DNA from: JAUUZQ01 sp964538375
GTDB taxonomy: Bacteria; Bacteroidota; Bacteroidia; Bacteroidales; GCA-2748055
Length of the DNA: 64,000 bases
NCBI GenBank assembly: GCA_964538375.1
Contig: CAZIFQ010000014.1
Span: 16,466-80,465 of the forward strand
Direction of reading: 5' to 3'
Shown here: positions 18,311 through 26,235 of the stretch, piece by piece
How the letters are laid out: each line of letters opens with the position of its first letter
Numbering within the stretch: position 1 is the stretch's first letter
Program-made: the position numbers and the translations under genes
Notes under the pieces: model-generated
The model's input: the letters and a program-made list of their open reading frames with translations, nothing else
Databases searched by the model: none
What the model was told of the DNA's origin: nothing

Positions 18311-18571
18311 ATGGCACATAAGAAAGGGGCCGGTAGTTCAAGAAACGGACGCGAATCCGAAAGCAAAAGATTAGGCGTTAAGATATACGGTGGTCAGGTA
18401 GTTAAAGCTGGAAATATTATCGTTCGTCAGAGAGGTACTGTACATAAACCAGGAATAAATGTTGGTATGGGAAAAGATCATACTCTTTTTGCCCTGATAG
18501 ACGGAAAAGTTAAGTTCCAAAAGAAGACGGATAATAAGTCTTTCGTTTCAGTAGAACCACTGGAGAACTAG
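18311..18571 (+). CDS. rpmA: 50S ribosomal protein L27
   Basis: 86 aa. MAHKKGAGSSRNGRESESKR is the standard L27 start, with its N-terminus reaching the peptidyl transferase centre. VKAGNIIVRQRGTVHKPG and GMGKDHTLFALIDG are conserved. No cleavable leader of the Firmicutes type is present. It forms the usual rplU-rpmA operon and is followed by an intrinsic terminator. Confidence 0.98.
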   Translation: MAHKKGAGSSRNGRESESKRLGVKIYGGQVVKAGNIIVRQRGTVHKPGINVGMGKDHTLFALIDGKVKFQKKTDNKSFVSVEPLEN

Positions 18572-18607
18572 ACAGGAATAAATTCCTGAAAATAATTCAA
18601 TATTTAC

Positions 18608-18652
18608 CCTGTAATCAGCTACCTTTATAGCAGATTACAGGTTTTTTTATTT
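18608..18652 (+). terminator. rho-independent terminator of rplU-rpmA
   Basis: CCTGTAATC (18608-18616) pairs perfectly with GATTACAGG (18633-18641), followed by TTTTTTTATTT. It lies between rpmA and serS. Confidence 0.9.
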
Positions 18653-18662
18653 AATACAAATT

Positions 18663-19937
18663 ATGCTTACCATTCCTTTTTTAAGAGATAACCGCGATCT
18701 GGTTATTGAACGACTCGCAGTTAAAAATTTTGATGCTGCTTCAATTATTGACGAGATATTATCCAAAGACGATCAAAGACGAGACAGCCAGGTGCTGACC
18801 AATGAGTTACAAGCTGAGATGAACCAGCTCAGCAAAGAAATTGGTTCCTATTTTAAGAACGGCGATCATGAAAAGGGAAATCAACTAAAAGAAAAAACTG
18901 CTGAAATAAAAGCATCTATCAAGGATATATCTTCCCAGATGCAGGATGCAGCAGAAAAACTACAGGAGCTGTTAATCAGACTCCCGAATGTTCCTCATGA
19001 ACTTGTTCCTCCCGGTAAAACAGAACAGGACAATGTTAAGATCAGGGAAGGTGGAGATATACCAACGTTACCGGAAAACGCTCTGCCTCATTGGGAGCTG
19101 GGAACCAAGTACGATATCATCGATTTTGATTTGGGTGTAAAGCTTACCGGTGCAGGATTTCCTGTTTACAAAGGTGCCGGGGCAAAGTTTCAGCGTGCGT
19201 TAATTTCTTATTTCTTAGATAAAAATATTGATGCAGGATTTCGGGAAATTCTTCCTCCCCTTATGGTAAATGCAGATTCCGGGTTTGGAACCGGACAACT
19301 GCCTGACAAAGAAGGTCAAATGTATCATGTACAATCCGATGATTTTTATCTTATCCCTACCGCTGAGGTTCCGGTTACCAATATATATCGGGATGTAATT
19401 TTGAATGAAAAAGATTTGCCGATAAAGAATACTGCATATACTCCATGTTTCAGACGAGAAGCAGGTTCATATGGTAAAGATGTAAGGGGCCTGAACCGTG
19501 TACATCAATTTGATAAGGTTGAAATTGTGCAGATCGAGAAACCTGAAGAATCATACGACACCCTGGATAAAATGGTTTTGCATGTTGAGTCGCTGTTAAA
19601 AGAATTAAAATTACCCTACAGGATTGTCCGACTCTGTGGCGGAGACCTTAGCTTTACTTCTGCCATGACTTATGATTTTGAAGTCTATGCTGCAGCACAG
19701 AAGAGATGGCTGGAGGTTAGTTCTGTTTCAAATTTCGAGGCATACCAGGCCAATCGACTAAAACTGCGATATAAAAAAGAGGGGGAGAAAAAGCCTCAAT
19801 TGGCACACACATTAAACGGAAGTGCCCTGGCTCTGCCCAGGATTGTTGCAGCAATTATGGAGAATTACCAGACCGACCAGGGAATTGCTGTTCCAGAAGT
19901 ATTAAGAGCGTATACTAAATTCGACATGATTAAGTAG
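18663..19937 (+). CDS. serS: serine--tRNA ligase
   Basis: 424 aa, full length. The N-terminal coiled-coil arm (residues 30-105) binds the tRNA-Ser long variable arm. Class II motifs are present: FREILPPLMVNADSGFGTGQ region (motif 1), TPCFRREAGSYGKDVRGLNR (motif 2) and LNGSALALPRIVAAIMEN (motif 3). It attaches serine to tRNA-Ser in the cytosol. The start lies 10 bp after the rpmA terminator, so serS probably has its own promoter or partial read-through. Confidence 0.97.
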   Translation: MLTIPFLRDNRDLVIERLAVKNFDAASIIDEILSKDDQRRDSQVLTNELQAEMNQLSKEIGSYFKNGDHEKGNQLKEKTAEIKASIKDISSQMQDAAEKLQELLIRLPNVPHELVPPGKTEQDNVKIREGGDIPTLPENALPHWELGTKYDIIDFDLGVKLTGAGFPVYKGAGAKFQRALISYFLDKNIDAGFREILPPLMVNADSGFGTGQLPDKEGQMYHVQSDDFYLIPTAEVPVTNIYRDVILNEKDLPIKNTAYTPCFRREAGSYGKDVRGLNRVHQFDKVEIVQIEKPEESYDTLDKMVLHVESLLKELKLPYRIVRLCGGDLSFTSAMTYDFEVYAAAQKRWLEVSSVSNFEAYQANRLKLRYKKEGEKKPQLAHTLNGSALALPRIVAAIMENYQTDQGIAVPEVLRAYTKFDMIK

Positions 19938-19950
19938 TAAATTTTCAAGT

Positions 19951-20847
19951 TTGCCTAAAAGACACCGTCAAAGTATAGCTTACATTTTTGCCATTATGGC
20001 CGTGCTATTCTGGTCTACTGTCCCAACCGCATTCAAACTGGGACTGAGATACCAGGACAATTACCAGTTAATGTCCGGGGCAGCTCTTGTTTCTCTTCTC
20101 TTTCTATCACTTACACTAATAGTGCAGCGAAAGACATGGCTTCTGACACAACTGACATGGAAAGATCTGCTGCGAGCTGCTCTGCTTGCACTCCTTAATC
20201 CTTTTTCCTACTACCTGATACTGTTTAAGGCCTACTCTTTGCTGCCCGGACAGGTTGCTCAACCCCTTAACATGATCTGGCCGATTGTATTGGTCCTGAT
20301 CTCCATTCCAATGCTCAAGCAAAAGATCGGATTACTGAGTATCCTTTCCCTTGTCATAAGTTTCGCAGGAGTAGTACTTATCTCTTTCCAGGGAGGTACT
20401 GTATTCGAAACAGAGGGCAATATTACAGGTATCTTACTCGCACTATTAACTTCCGTATTATGGGCTTTTTACTGGATCTTCAACATGAAGAGCCGACTCG
20501 ATGAGGTAGTTGGATTATTCCTTATATTTCTCTTCGCATGCATCTACCTGCTGATAGGCGGACTTTTCAGAGATCCTTTCCTCCCGTCGGGGAAAGAAGC
20601 GTGGTTGGCAGCGGCTTACGTCGGTATTTTCGAGATGGGACTTGCCTTTGTATTCTGGTTGAAAGCGCTACAACTTTCTTCTACTACAGCAAAAATAAGT
20701 AACCTGGTATTCATAGCACCATTTTTGAACCTGGTATTTGTACATTTGTTCCTGGATGAAAGCATTTTTGTTTCATCGATATTTGGTATACTGTTGGTTG
20801 TAACGGGAATCCTGATACAGAATACAATAAAACAGAAAAATGGATAA
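19951..20847 (+). CDS. EamA/DMT family transporter
   Basis: 298 aa, ten predicted helices in two halves. The first half starts IFAIMAVLFWSTVPTAFKLG, the usual EamA pattern. The assigned start is TTG at 19951; an ATG 48 bp later (MAVLFW) would remove the first 16 residues but cut into helix one, so TTG is preferred. The stop overlaps the start of ruvC by 8 bp. Substrate unknown. Confidence 0.82.
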   Translation: MPKRHRQSIAYIFAIMAVLFWSTVPTAFKLGLRYQDNYQLMSGAALVSLLFLSLTLIVQRKTWLLTQLTWKDLLRAALLALLNPFSYYLILFKAYSLLPGQVAQPLNMIWPIVLVLISIPMLKQKIGLLSILSLVISFAGVVLISFQGGTVFETEGNITGILLALLTSVLWAFYWIFNMKSRLDEVVGLFLIFLFACIYLLIGGLFRDPFLPSGKEAWLAAAYVGIFEMGLAFVFWLKALQLSSTTAKISNLVFIAPFLNLVFVHLFLDESIFVSSIFGILLVVTGILIQNTIKQKNG

Positions 20848-21397
20848 GACCGAAAGAATAATCCTTGGAATAGACCCAGGAACCAACATTATGGGATTTG
20901 GAGTAATTACATCGACGGGGAAAAACCCTGAGTATCATGATATGGGTGTCCTTGATATTCGCAAAGTGTCTGACCAATACCTGAAACTGAAAAAAATATT
21001 CGATACTACCATTGAGCTAATCGACAAATACAATCCGGATGAATTAGCAATTGAAGCACCATTCTACGGGAAGAATGTGCAGTCTATGCTTAAGCTCGGA
21101 AGAGCGCAGGGCGTAGCTATTTCAGCGGCTCTAACAAGAGATATTCCGGTATTTGAGTATGCCCCGAGAAAGATAAAGCTAGCTATAGCAGGCGTCGGAC
21201 AGGCCTCCAAGGAACAAGTATCCATTATGCTTGAAAAAATGTTCAGTATCAAGGATATGCCAAAAAACTTCGATGCCACAGATGGCCTGGCGGTAGCCGT
21301 GTGTCACTTTTATGAAAAATCACCGGGACAAAAGAAGCCAGGTGTTAAAAACTGGGAAGATTTTATATCTAAGAATCCAAATCGGGTAAAGAAGTAG
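20840..21397 (+). CDS. ruvC: crossover junction endodeoxyribonuclease RuvC
   Basis: 185 aa. The catalytic acidic residues are in ILGIDPGTNIMGFG (Asp), LAIEAPFYGKN (Glu) and DATDGLAVAVCH (two Asp). RuvC cuts Holliday junctions made by RuvAB. ruvA and ruvB are not in the window. The gene overlaps the EamA transporter by 8 bp, so it is probably co-translated. It has a short basic C-terminal tail. Confidence 0.95.
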   Translation: MDKTERIILGIDPGTNIMGFGVITSTGKNPEYHDMGVLDIRKVSDQYLKLKKIFDTTIELIDKYNPDELAIEAPFYGKNVQSMLKLGRAQGVAISAALTRDIPVFEYAPRKIKLAIAGVGQASKEQVSIMLEKMFSIKDMPKNFDATDGLAVAVCHFYEKSPGQKKPGVKNWEDFISKNPNRVKK

Positions 21398-21433
21398 ATT
21401 TTGTTTTGGTAAACTTTCAAATAGTTGACCCCA

Positions 21434-21832
21434 CTATGCGTCAACCTCAGCGGATATCATTCCTGCAATATCGGCAAACTCTTCCGGCGACAATTGTAAT
21501 TTTGGCTTACTGAATTCAATATCATGCAATCCGTTAATCGGTACCAGGTGAATATGTGCATGAGGGATTTCAAGTCCAAGCACAGCTACTCCTACCCTTT
21601 TACAATCCATTGTTAAATCAATGGCCCTTGCCACTTTTTTTGAGAAAACAAGCATATCTCCCAGCAGATTGTCTTCCAGATCAAAAAGGTAATCAGTCTC
21701 CACTTTAGGAACAACAAGTGTATGTCCCTTTGCAAGCGGATTAATATCAAGAAAAGCGTAAAACCGATCGCTCTCAGCAATTTTATATGAGGGAATATCT
21801 CCAGCTATTATTTTTGAGAATATCGTACTCAT
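21434..21832 (-). CDS. HIT family nucleotide hydrolase
   Basis: 132 aa. The histidine triad HAHIHLVPI lies near residue 97, and FSKIIAGDIPSYKIAE with GHTLVVPKVETDYLFDL are typical of HINT/HIT proteins, which cleave purine nucleoside phosphoramidates or related nucleotides. It is 10 bp downstream of greA in the same direction. Confidence 0.9.
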   Translation of the reverse strand: MSTIFSKIIAGDIPSYKIAESDRFYAFLDINPLAKGHTLVVPKVETDYLFDLEDNLLGDMLVFSKKVARAIDLTMDCKRVGVAVLGLEIPHAHIHLVPINGLHDIEFSKPKLQLSPEEFADIAGMISAEVDA

Positions 21833-21842
21833 AAGATACGTT

Positions 21843-22316
21843 TTATATGGAAATTTCTATTATTTCGAATGACATGCTGCCGTTGGGAACATTGATATCA
21901 GCAACATCGCCAACTTTTTTACCTAATAATCCTTTGGCAATGGGTGTAGTTACGGCAATTTTTCCCGCCTTAACATCTGACTCACTTTCAGAGACAATAG
22001 TATATTCAAAAATGCTATTATTCTTGCAATTTTTAATTTTTACACGGTTCATGATTCGAACTTCATCCGTGTCGATTTTTGATTCATCCAGTACCCTGGA
22101 ATTGGTCACAATCGCATCCAACTTGGCAATTCTCCTCTCAAGCAAGCCCTGGGCCTCTTTCGCAGCATCATATTCTGCATTCTCCGAGAGATCACCTTTA
22201 TCCCTGGCTTCTGCAATTTGTTGAGATATAGACGGCCTTTCAATTTTAGTCAGTTGATCCAACTCCTTTTTAAGATTTGCCAGTCCTTCCTCTGTTATGT
22301 AAGATATTTTTGACAT
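21843..22316 (-). CDS. greA: transcription elongation factor GreA
   Basis: 157 aa. The N-terminal coiled-coil holds ITEEGLANLKKELDQL and AEARDKGDLSENAEYDAAKE, in which the acidic tip DLSENAEY reaches the RNA polymerase active site. The C-terminal FKBP-like domain follows (ITTPIAKGLLGKKVGD region). It rescues backtracked RNA polymerase by stimulating transcript cleavage. A strong GGAGGTGAGA lies just before the ATG (plus-strand TCTCACCTCC at 22320-22329), an unusually good ribosome binding site for this genome. Confidence 0.96.
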   Translation of the reverse strand: MSKISYITEEGLANLKKELDQLTKIERPSISQQIAEARDKGDLSENAEYDAAKEAQGLLERRIAKLDAIVTNSRVLDESKIDTDEVRIMNRVKIKNCKNNSIFEYTIVSESESDVKAGKIAVTTPIAKGLLGKKVGDVADINVPNGSMSFEIIEISI

Positions 22317-22400
22317 AATCTCACCTCCTTCTTAATTAATTAAAAACAAAAAAGAATCCCGAATGCCGGAACTCTTTAACAATACAAAGTTATAAAAAAA

Positions 22401-22940
22401 TTAGATCTCTATCCTATTTATTATGGTTGAATAAATTACAGCCGCTCTCAGGTCGAAAGCCTCTGTTATTTTTGCCTGGTCAAAATCGTTGTAAACATCC
22501 TGCTCCAGGTCTACAAGTTCAAGGGGATCTGTCACGCTTATACCTTCAGATGCCAGCAATTCAGAGTTCTTTTCATCATTCGGATTAAATATTCCCTCGT
22601 AGGTAGCCATCTTACTACTCAAATCATCATGGGTCTCCTGTTCAACTTGTTCAAACCTACTTTCAAAATAATCCTTTTCTACAACAACTTCTTCCTCTGA
22701 GACAAGCGGTTCCTGCTTTAAATTCTCAAATGAATTTGAAGTTTCTGCTGTAAAGTTCTCCAGTTGCTTTTCCAGTTTGCTGAAAAAACCACCGGCAGGA
22801 CTGCTAGCTTTCTCTTCTCCTGAAGGCGAGTTAGTCAAAGACCTCTTCTTCTTCTTCTTTCCTGCAACGCCGGCAACAATAGCAACTATAGTTACTAAAA
22901 TATAAATCAAGCTCCCTATGTCAAAATCCATTCTCTCCAT
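22401..22940 (-). CDS. hypothetical single-pass membrane protein
   Basis: 179 aa, not recognised. One N-terminal helix (IGSLIYILVTIVAIVAGVAG) is followed directly by KKKKKR, a stop-transfer signal that puts the rest in the cytoplasm. The rest is acidic, serine-rich and probably disordered, with a helical C-terminus (DLRAAVIYSTIINRIEI). Short proteins with this plan are common in Bacteroidota. The gene is alone, 84 bp upstream of greA in the same direction. Confidence 0.65.
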   Translation of the reverse strand: MERMDFDIGSLIYILVTIVAIVAGVAGKKKKKRSLTNSPSGEEKASSPAGGFFSKLEKQLENFTAETSNSFENLKQEPLVSEEEVVVEKDYFESRFEQVEQETHDDLSSKMATYEGIFNPNDEKNSELLASEGISVTDPLELVDLEQDVYNDFDQAKITEAFDLRAAVIYSTIINRIEI

Positions 22941-23036
22941 TAATAAGGCACAATTTTTGATTGTTCTATAGTGTTAAAAGTACGAAAAATTATTGACTTA
23001 TGAGGCTAAATAATACCTTTACAGCGTTTATCAATT

Positions 23037-23465
23037 ATGAAAAAATGGCTTAAAATATGGTTCGTCCTGCTGCCGGTATTGTTTCTCTCTTCCATGTGCG
23101 AAACAAACAACGGGCTCGAAATACCTTATGTCAGGGTTGATGAAAACCTATTATTATATGCTGATCTTAAAGGGATTGGTCCCGGACAAACCATAACTGT
23201 TGACGGGGGAGTAAACGGCTTAATCGTATATTGCGAAGATTTTAACACTTATCATGTTTACGACCGAACCTGCACTTTATGGCCTGATCATAATGAAGCG
23301 GTTCTAATGGACACCACATGGAGAGAAATAGTTTACACTTGTCCTGAATGTGAATCTCAGTATTTGATGCTTTCAAATGCCGATCCTATTTCCGGCCCCG
23401 CTGTTTTTGGCTTAAAAAAATATCATTCTGTTCTGGACGGCGATATACTGCATGTGTATAATTAG
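23037..23465 (+). CDS. Rieske-like exported protein with altered cluster residues
   Basis: 142 aa. A signal segment ends near LFLSSMC; the cysteine could be lipidated although Met at -1 is unusual. The C-terminal half has a layout of Rieske-fold proteins: VYDRTCT, then VYTCPECESQY, then GPAVFGLKKYHSVLDGD. The histidines of a true Rieske site (CxH and CxxH) are not in the right places; CPEC gives a CxxC instead. It may bind zinc or a different cluster, or none. Periplasmic or lipid-anchored. Confidence 0.55.
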   Translation: MKKWLKIWFVLLPVLFLSSMCETNNGLEIPYVRVDENLLLYADLKGIGPGQTITVDGGVNGLIVYCEDFNTYHVYDRTCTLWPDHNEAVLMDTTWREIVYTCPECESQYLMLSNADPISGPAVFGLKKYHSVLDGDILHVYN

Positions 23466-23479
23466 GATAAAAAGTTCCA

Positions 23480-23525
23480 ACCCCGAAGGGGTCTCATCCG
23501 GTAGCCCCGGATCGCAGATCCGGGG
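23480..23525. repeat. intergenic palindromes (CCCCGAAGGGG and CCCCGGATC/GATCCGGGG)
   Basis: ACCCCGAAGGGGT at 23480-23492 and CCCCGGATC (23505-23513) with GATCCGGGG (23517-23525) are two perfect short palindromes between convergent genes. They are GC-rich against an AT-rich background, and they lie directly before the GACGCGCC palindrome. They may be a dispersed repeat, a terminator, or both. Confidence 0.7.
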
Positions 23526-23526
23526 T

Positions 23527-23562
23527 AAAAAAAAGACGCGCCACATGGCGCGTCTCTACAAT
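23527..23562. repeat. dispersed terminator-like palindrome, copy 1
   Basis: AGACGCGCC (23534-23542) pairs perfectly with GGCGCGTCT (23547-23555) around ACAT, with an A-run on the left and TCTCTACAATT on the right. Nearly the same sequence occurs at 28280-28316. Both copies lie between converging genes, so they probably end transcription in both directions. Confidence 0.8.
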
Positions 23563-23580
23563 TATATTTCAAGTTACCTA

Positions 23581-25002
23581 CTAGTAACGATAGTGCTCTG
23601 ATTTATATGGGCCGTCAACAGGAACTCCCAGGTAATCTGCTTGTTCCTGGGTCATCTTTGTCAGCTTAACACCTATTTGTTCAAGGTGCAACCTTGCCAC
23701 CTCCTCATCAAGTTTCTTAGACAACATATAAACTCCAAGCTCATAATTATTTGTCCAAAGATCTAACTGTGCAAGTGTTTGGTTTGAGAATGAGTTACTC
23801 ATTACAAATGAAGGATGACCTGTTGCACATCCTAAATTCACCAATCGGCCTTCAGCAAGCATGAAAATGGCGTGTCCATCATCAAAAATATACTTGTCAA
23901 CCTGTGGCTTGATAGTTACCTTTTGTACATTTTCCATTTCACCCAATGGATCTACCTGGATCTCATTGTCGAAATGGCCAATGTTACAAACGATGGCTTG
24001 ATCCTTCATTTTTGACATGTGCGCAGTAGTAATAATATCTTTATTTCCAGTGGTTGTAACGTAAATATTTCCTTCACTCAAAGCATCTTCCATAGTAATT
24101 ACTTCGAATCCTTCCATAGATGCCTGCAGCGCACAGATCGGGTCAATCTCAGTTACAATTACACGTGCTCCATATGACTTCATCGAATGTGCACAACCTT
24201 TTCCAACATCACCATAACCTGCTACAACAACTACCTTACCGGCAATCATTACATCAGTAGCTCTCTTGATACCGTCAGCCAGTGACTCACGACATCCATA
24301 TAGATTATCAAACTTGGATTTCGTTACAGAATCGTTTACATTAATAGCAGGGAAAAGCAATTCACCTTTCTCAAGCATCTGATACAATCTATGAACTCCT
24401 GTTGTGGTTTCTTCAGAGACACCCTTCATTTCAGGTACAACGCGATGCCATTTCTGAGGATCTTCAGCCAATAAGCGCTTCAGAGTAGAAAGAACAGCTC
24501 TCTCTTCCCTGCTTGATGGTACAACGTTAAGTAATGACGCGTCATTCTCTACTGCATATCCTTTAATAACCATTAGTGTTGCATCTCCACCATCATCAAC
24601 AATCATGTGTGGTCCTTTCCCTCCTGGAAAACTTAATGCCTGGGTAGTACACCACCAATATTCTTCCAATGTCTCACCTTTCCAGGCAAATACCGGGGTT
24701 CCTGTTGCAGCGATTGCCGCAGCAGCATGATCCTGGGTTGAGAAAATATTACAACTTGCCCAACGTACATCAGCACCAAGAGCAACGAGTGTTTCAATAA
24801 GAACTGCTGTTTGAATGGTCATGTGCAAAGAGCCCATGATCCTGGCACCTTCCAGTGGCTTATCCAGGGCATACTTCTTACGAATAGCCATTAAACCAGG
24901 CATCTCTTTTTCTGCTATTTCAATCTCTTTCCTTCCAAATTCTGCCAGACCCAGGTCTGCCACCTTATAAGGTAATGTTTCTACAAAAGTCATTGTATCC
25001 AT
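23581..25002 (-). CDS. ahcY: adenosylhomocysteinase (S-adenosylhomocysteine hydrolase)
   Basis: 473 aa, full length. The substrate and NAD regions show GSLHMTIQTAVLIETL, ASCNIFSTQDHAAAAIA, NVNDSVTKSKFDNLYGCRES and the Rossmann motif VVAGYGDVGKGCA. The C-terminus PVDGPYKSEHYRY carries the conserved Lys and Tyr that reach the partner subunit's NAD. It splits S-adenosylhomocysteine to adenosine and homocysteine, removing the inhibitor of methyltransferases. A TAATTTTG box (complement of 25025-25032) before the start fits a -7 element but lacks a clear -33. Confidence 0.98.
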   Translation of the reverse strand: MDTMTFVETLPYKVADLGLAEFGRKEIEIAEKEMPGLMAIRKKYALDKPLEGARIMGSLHMTIQTAVLIETLVALGADVRWASCNIFSTQDHAAAAIAATGTPVFAWKGETLEEYWWCTTQALSFPGGKGPHMIVDDGGDATLMVIKGYAVENDASLLNVVPSSREERAVLSTLKRLLAEDPQKWHRVVPEMKGVSEETTTGVHRLYQMLEKGELLFPAINVNDSVTKSKFDNLYGCRESLADGIKRATDVMIAGKVVVVAGYGDVGKGCAHSMKSYGARVIVTEIDPICALQASMEGFEVITMEDALSEGNIYVTTTGNKDIITTAHMSKMKDQAIVCNIGHFDNEIQVDPLGEMENVQKVTIKPQVDKYIFDDGHAIFMLAEGRLVNLGCATGHPSFVMSNSFSNQTLAQLDLWTNNYELGVYMLSKKLDEEVARLHLEQIGVKLTKMTQEQADYLGVPVDGPYKSEHYRY

Positions 25003-25181
25003 ATTTATTTTCTAATTTGAGACGCAAAATTAATCAAATCTGCGAGAACTTAGTTATTTATATCTGTAACTATAGAAACAGCTAAAAGATTAAAATGTTG
25101 AAAGAATACTTAAAAATTGTTCGGAGTTGCAGGTTGTGAGTTGCGAGTTCCACAAAAATCTCGCCTGGAAATAGGGAACTA

Positions 25182-26123
25182 TCACAAATTAAAATAAGCC
25201 CTAATTTCTTTTTCGTCCGCTTTTAGTTGATTAACAAGCATACCCAATCCCGGAAATCGCTTCTCATCCCTTATTCTTTTGCAAAAATGTAAAACAATAT
25301 CATGATCATATAAATCTCCATCGAAGTCAAGCAGGTGTGCTTCAATTACCTTTACAGGATTTGCACTGTCCAATGTTGGCCTTACTCCAATATTAACCAT
25401 CCCCTCAAACATTTTATCTTTTACTTCTACCCTCGCTGCATAAACGCCATCCCTGGGAATGAGTTTATAGGCAGTATGCGGATTAATATTTGCAGTAGGA
25501 TATCCAAGTTTTCTCCCCACGTGATTTCCCTGAACAACATGGCCTGAAAGATAATACTCATATTCAAGCATTTCATTGGCAGCAACGACGTCTCCCTCCA
25601 ACAGTGCCTTTCTTATGGTAGAAGAGCTCACATTTTCCCTGGAAGATTTGTATTCCCCCAATGTTTCAATATCAAAACCATATTTATCTGAACATTCTGA
25701 TAATCCTTCAGGGTCACCCTTCCTGTCTTTCCCAAATTTGTTATCATAGCCCAGAAGCAAGCTTGATACATTAAGTTTTCCAATGAGGAACTCTTGCACA
25801 AAGTCACAGGCATCCATTGAAGCCAGCTCCTCGCTAAATGGTACAATCATCAGATAATCTATTCCCATCCGCTCCAAATGACTGATCTTCTCTTCTTGAG
25901 AGTGAATCAAACGAAAATTCCAAACATCTTTATTTAAGACAATTCTGGGGTGGGGCCATAGCGTTACCACCACAGATTGCCCATTCACAGCTTTCGCCTT
26001 TTTGATCAGCGTATTCAGAATATACTTATGTCCCTTGTGGACGCCATCAAAAATTCCAATGGTTACAACGGGATTTTGAATATCTATCTTTTCGTCAATT
26101 GAAATAACTTTCATCTCTTTCAC
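25182..26123 (-). CDS. ribF: bifunctional riboflavin kinase/FAD synthetase
   Basis: 313 aa. The N-terminal nucleotidyltransferase has GIFDGVHKGHKYILNT (with the HxGH-like site) and SSSTIRKALLEGDV; the C-terminal riboflavin kinase has GHVVQGNHVGRKLGYPTANI and ARVEVKD...GMVNIGVRPTLD. It makes FMN and FAD. It stands alone, diverging from the branching enzyme gene. Confidence 0.96.
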   Translation of the reverse strand: MKEMKVISIDEKIDIQNPVVTIGIFDGVHKGHKYILNTLIKKAKAVNGQSVVVTLWPHPRIVLNKDVWNFRLIHSQEEKISHLERMGIDYLMIVPFSEELASMDACDFVQEFLIGKLNVSSLLLGYDNKFGKDRKGDPEGLSECSDKYGFDIETLGEYKSSRENVSSSTIRKALLEGDVVAANEMLEYEYYLSGHVVQGNHVGRKLGYPTANINPHTAYKLIPRDGVYAARVEVKDKMFEGMVNIGVRPTLDSANPVKVIEAHLLDFDGDLYDHDIVLHFCKRIRDEKRFPGLGMLVNQLKADEKEIRAYFNL

Positions 26124-26235
26124 CTAAAAATTCGCCACAAATTTAATAAAAAACCACTTCAGATGCTTTTTAATTAAAAGAACATTATCGGGCTTAAAAA
26201 TTCGTATCTTGAGAACAAATAGTTATAAGCTGCAA

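Noticed and set aside
18021..18341. 106-aa Ala-rich reading on the strand opposite rplU
   Set aside because: It mirrors the repetitive K/A/P tail codons and has no start context or homologue.
25120..25152. GTTGCAGGTTGTGAGTTGCGAG stretch as a tandem repeat
   Set aside because: Only two or three degenerate units; not strong enough to call as a repeat feature.
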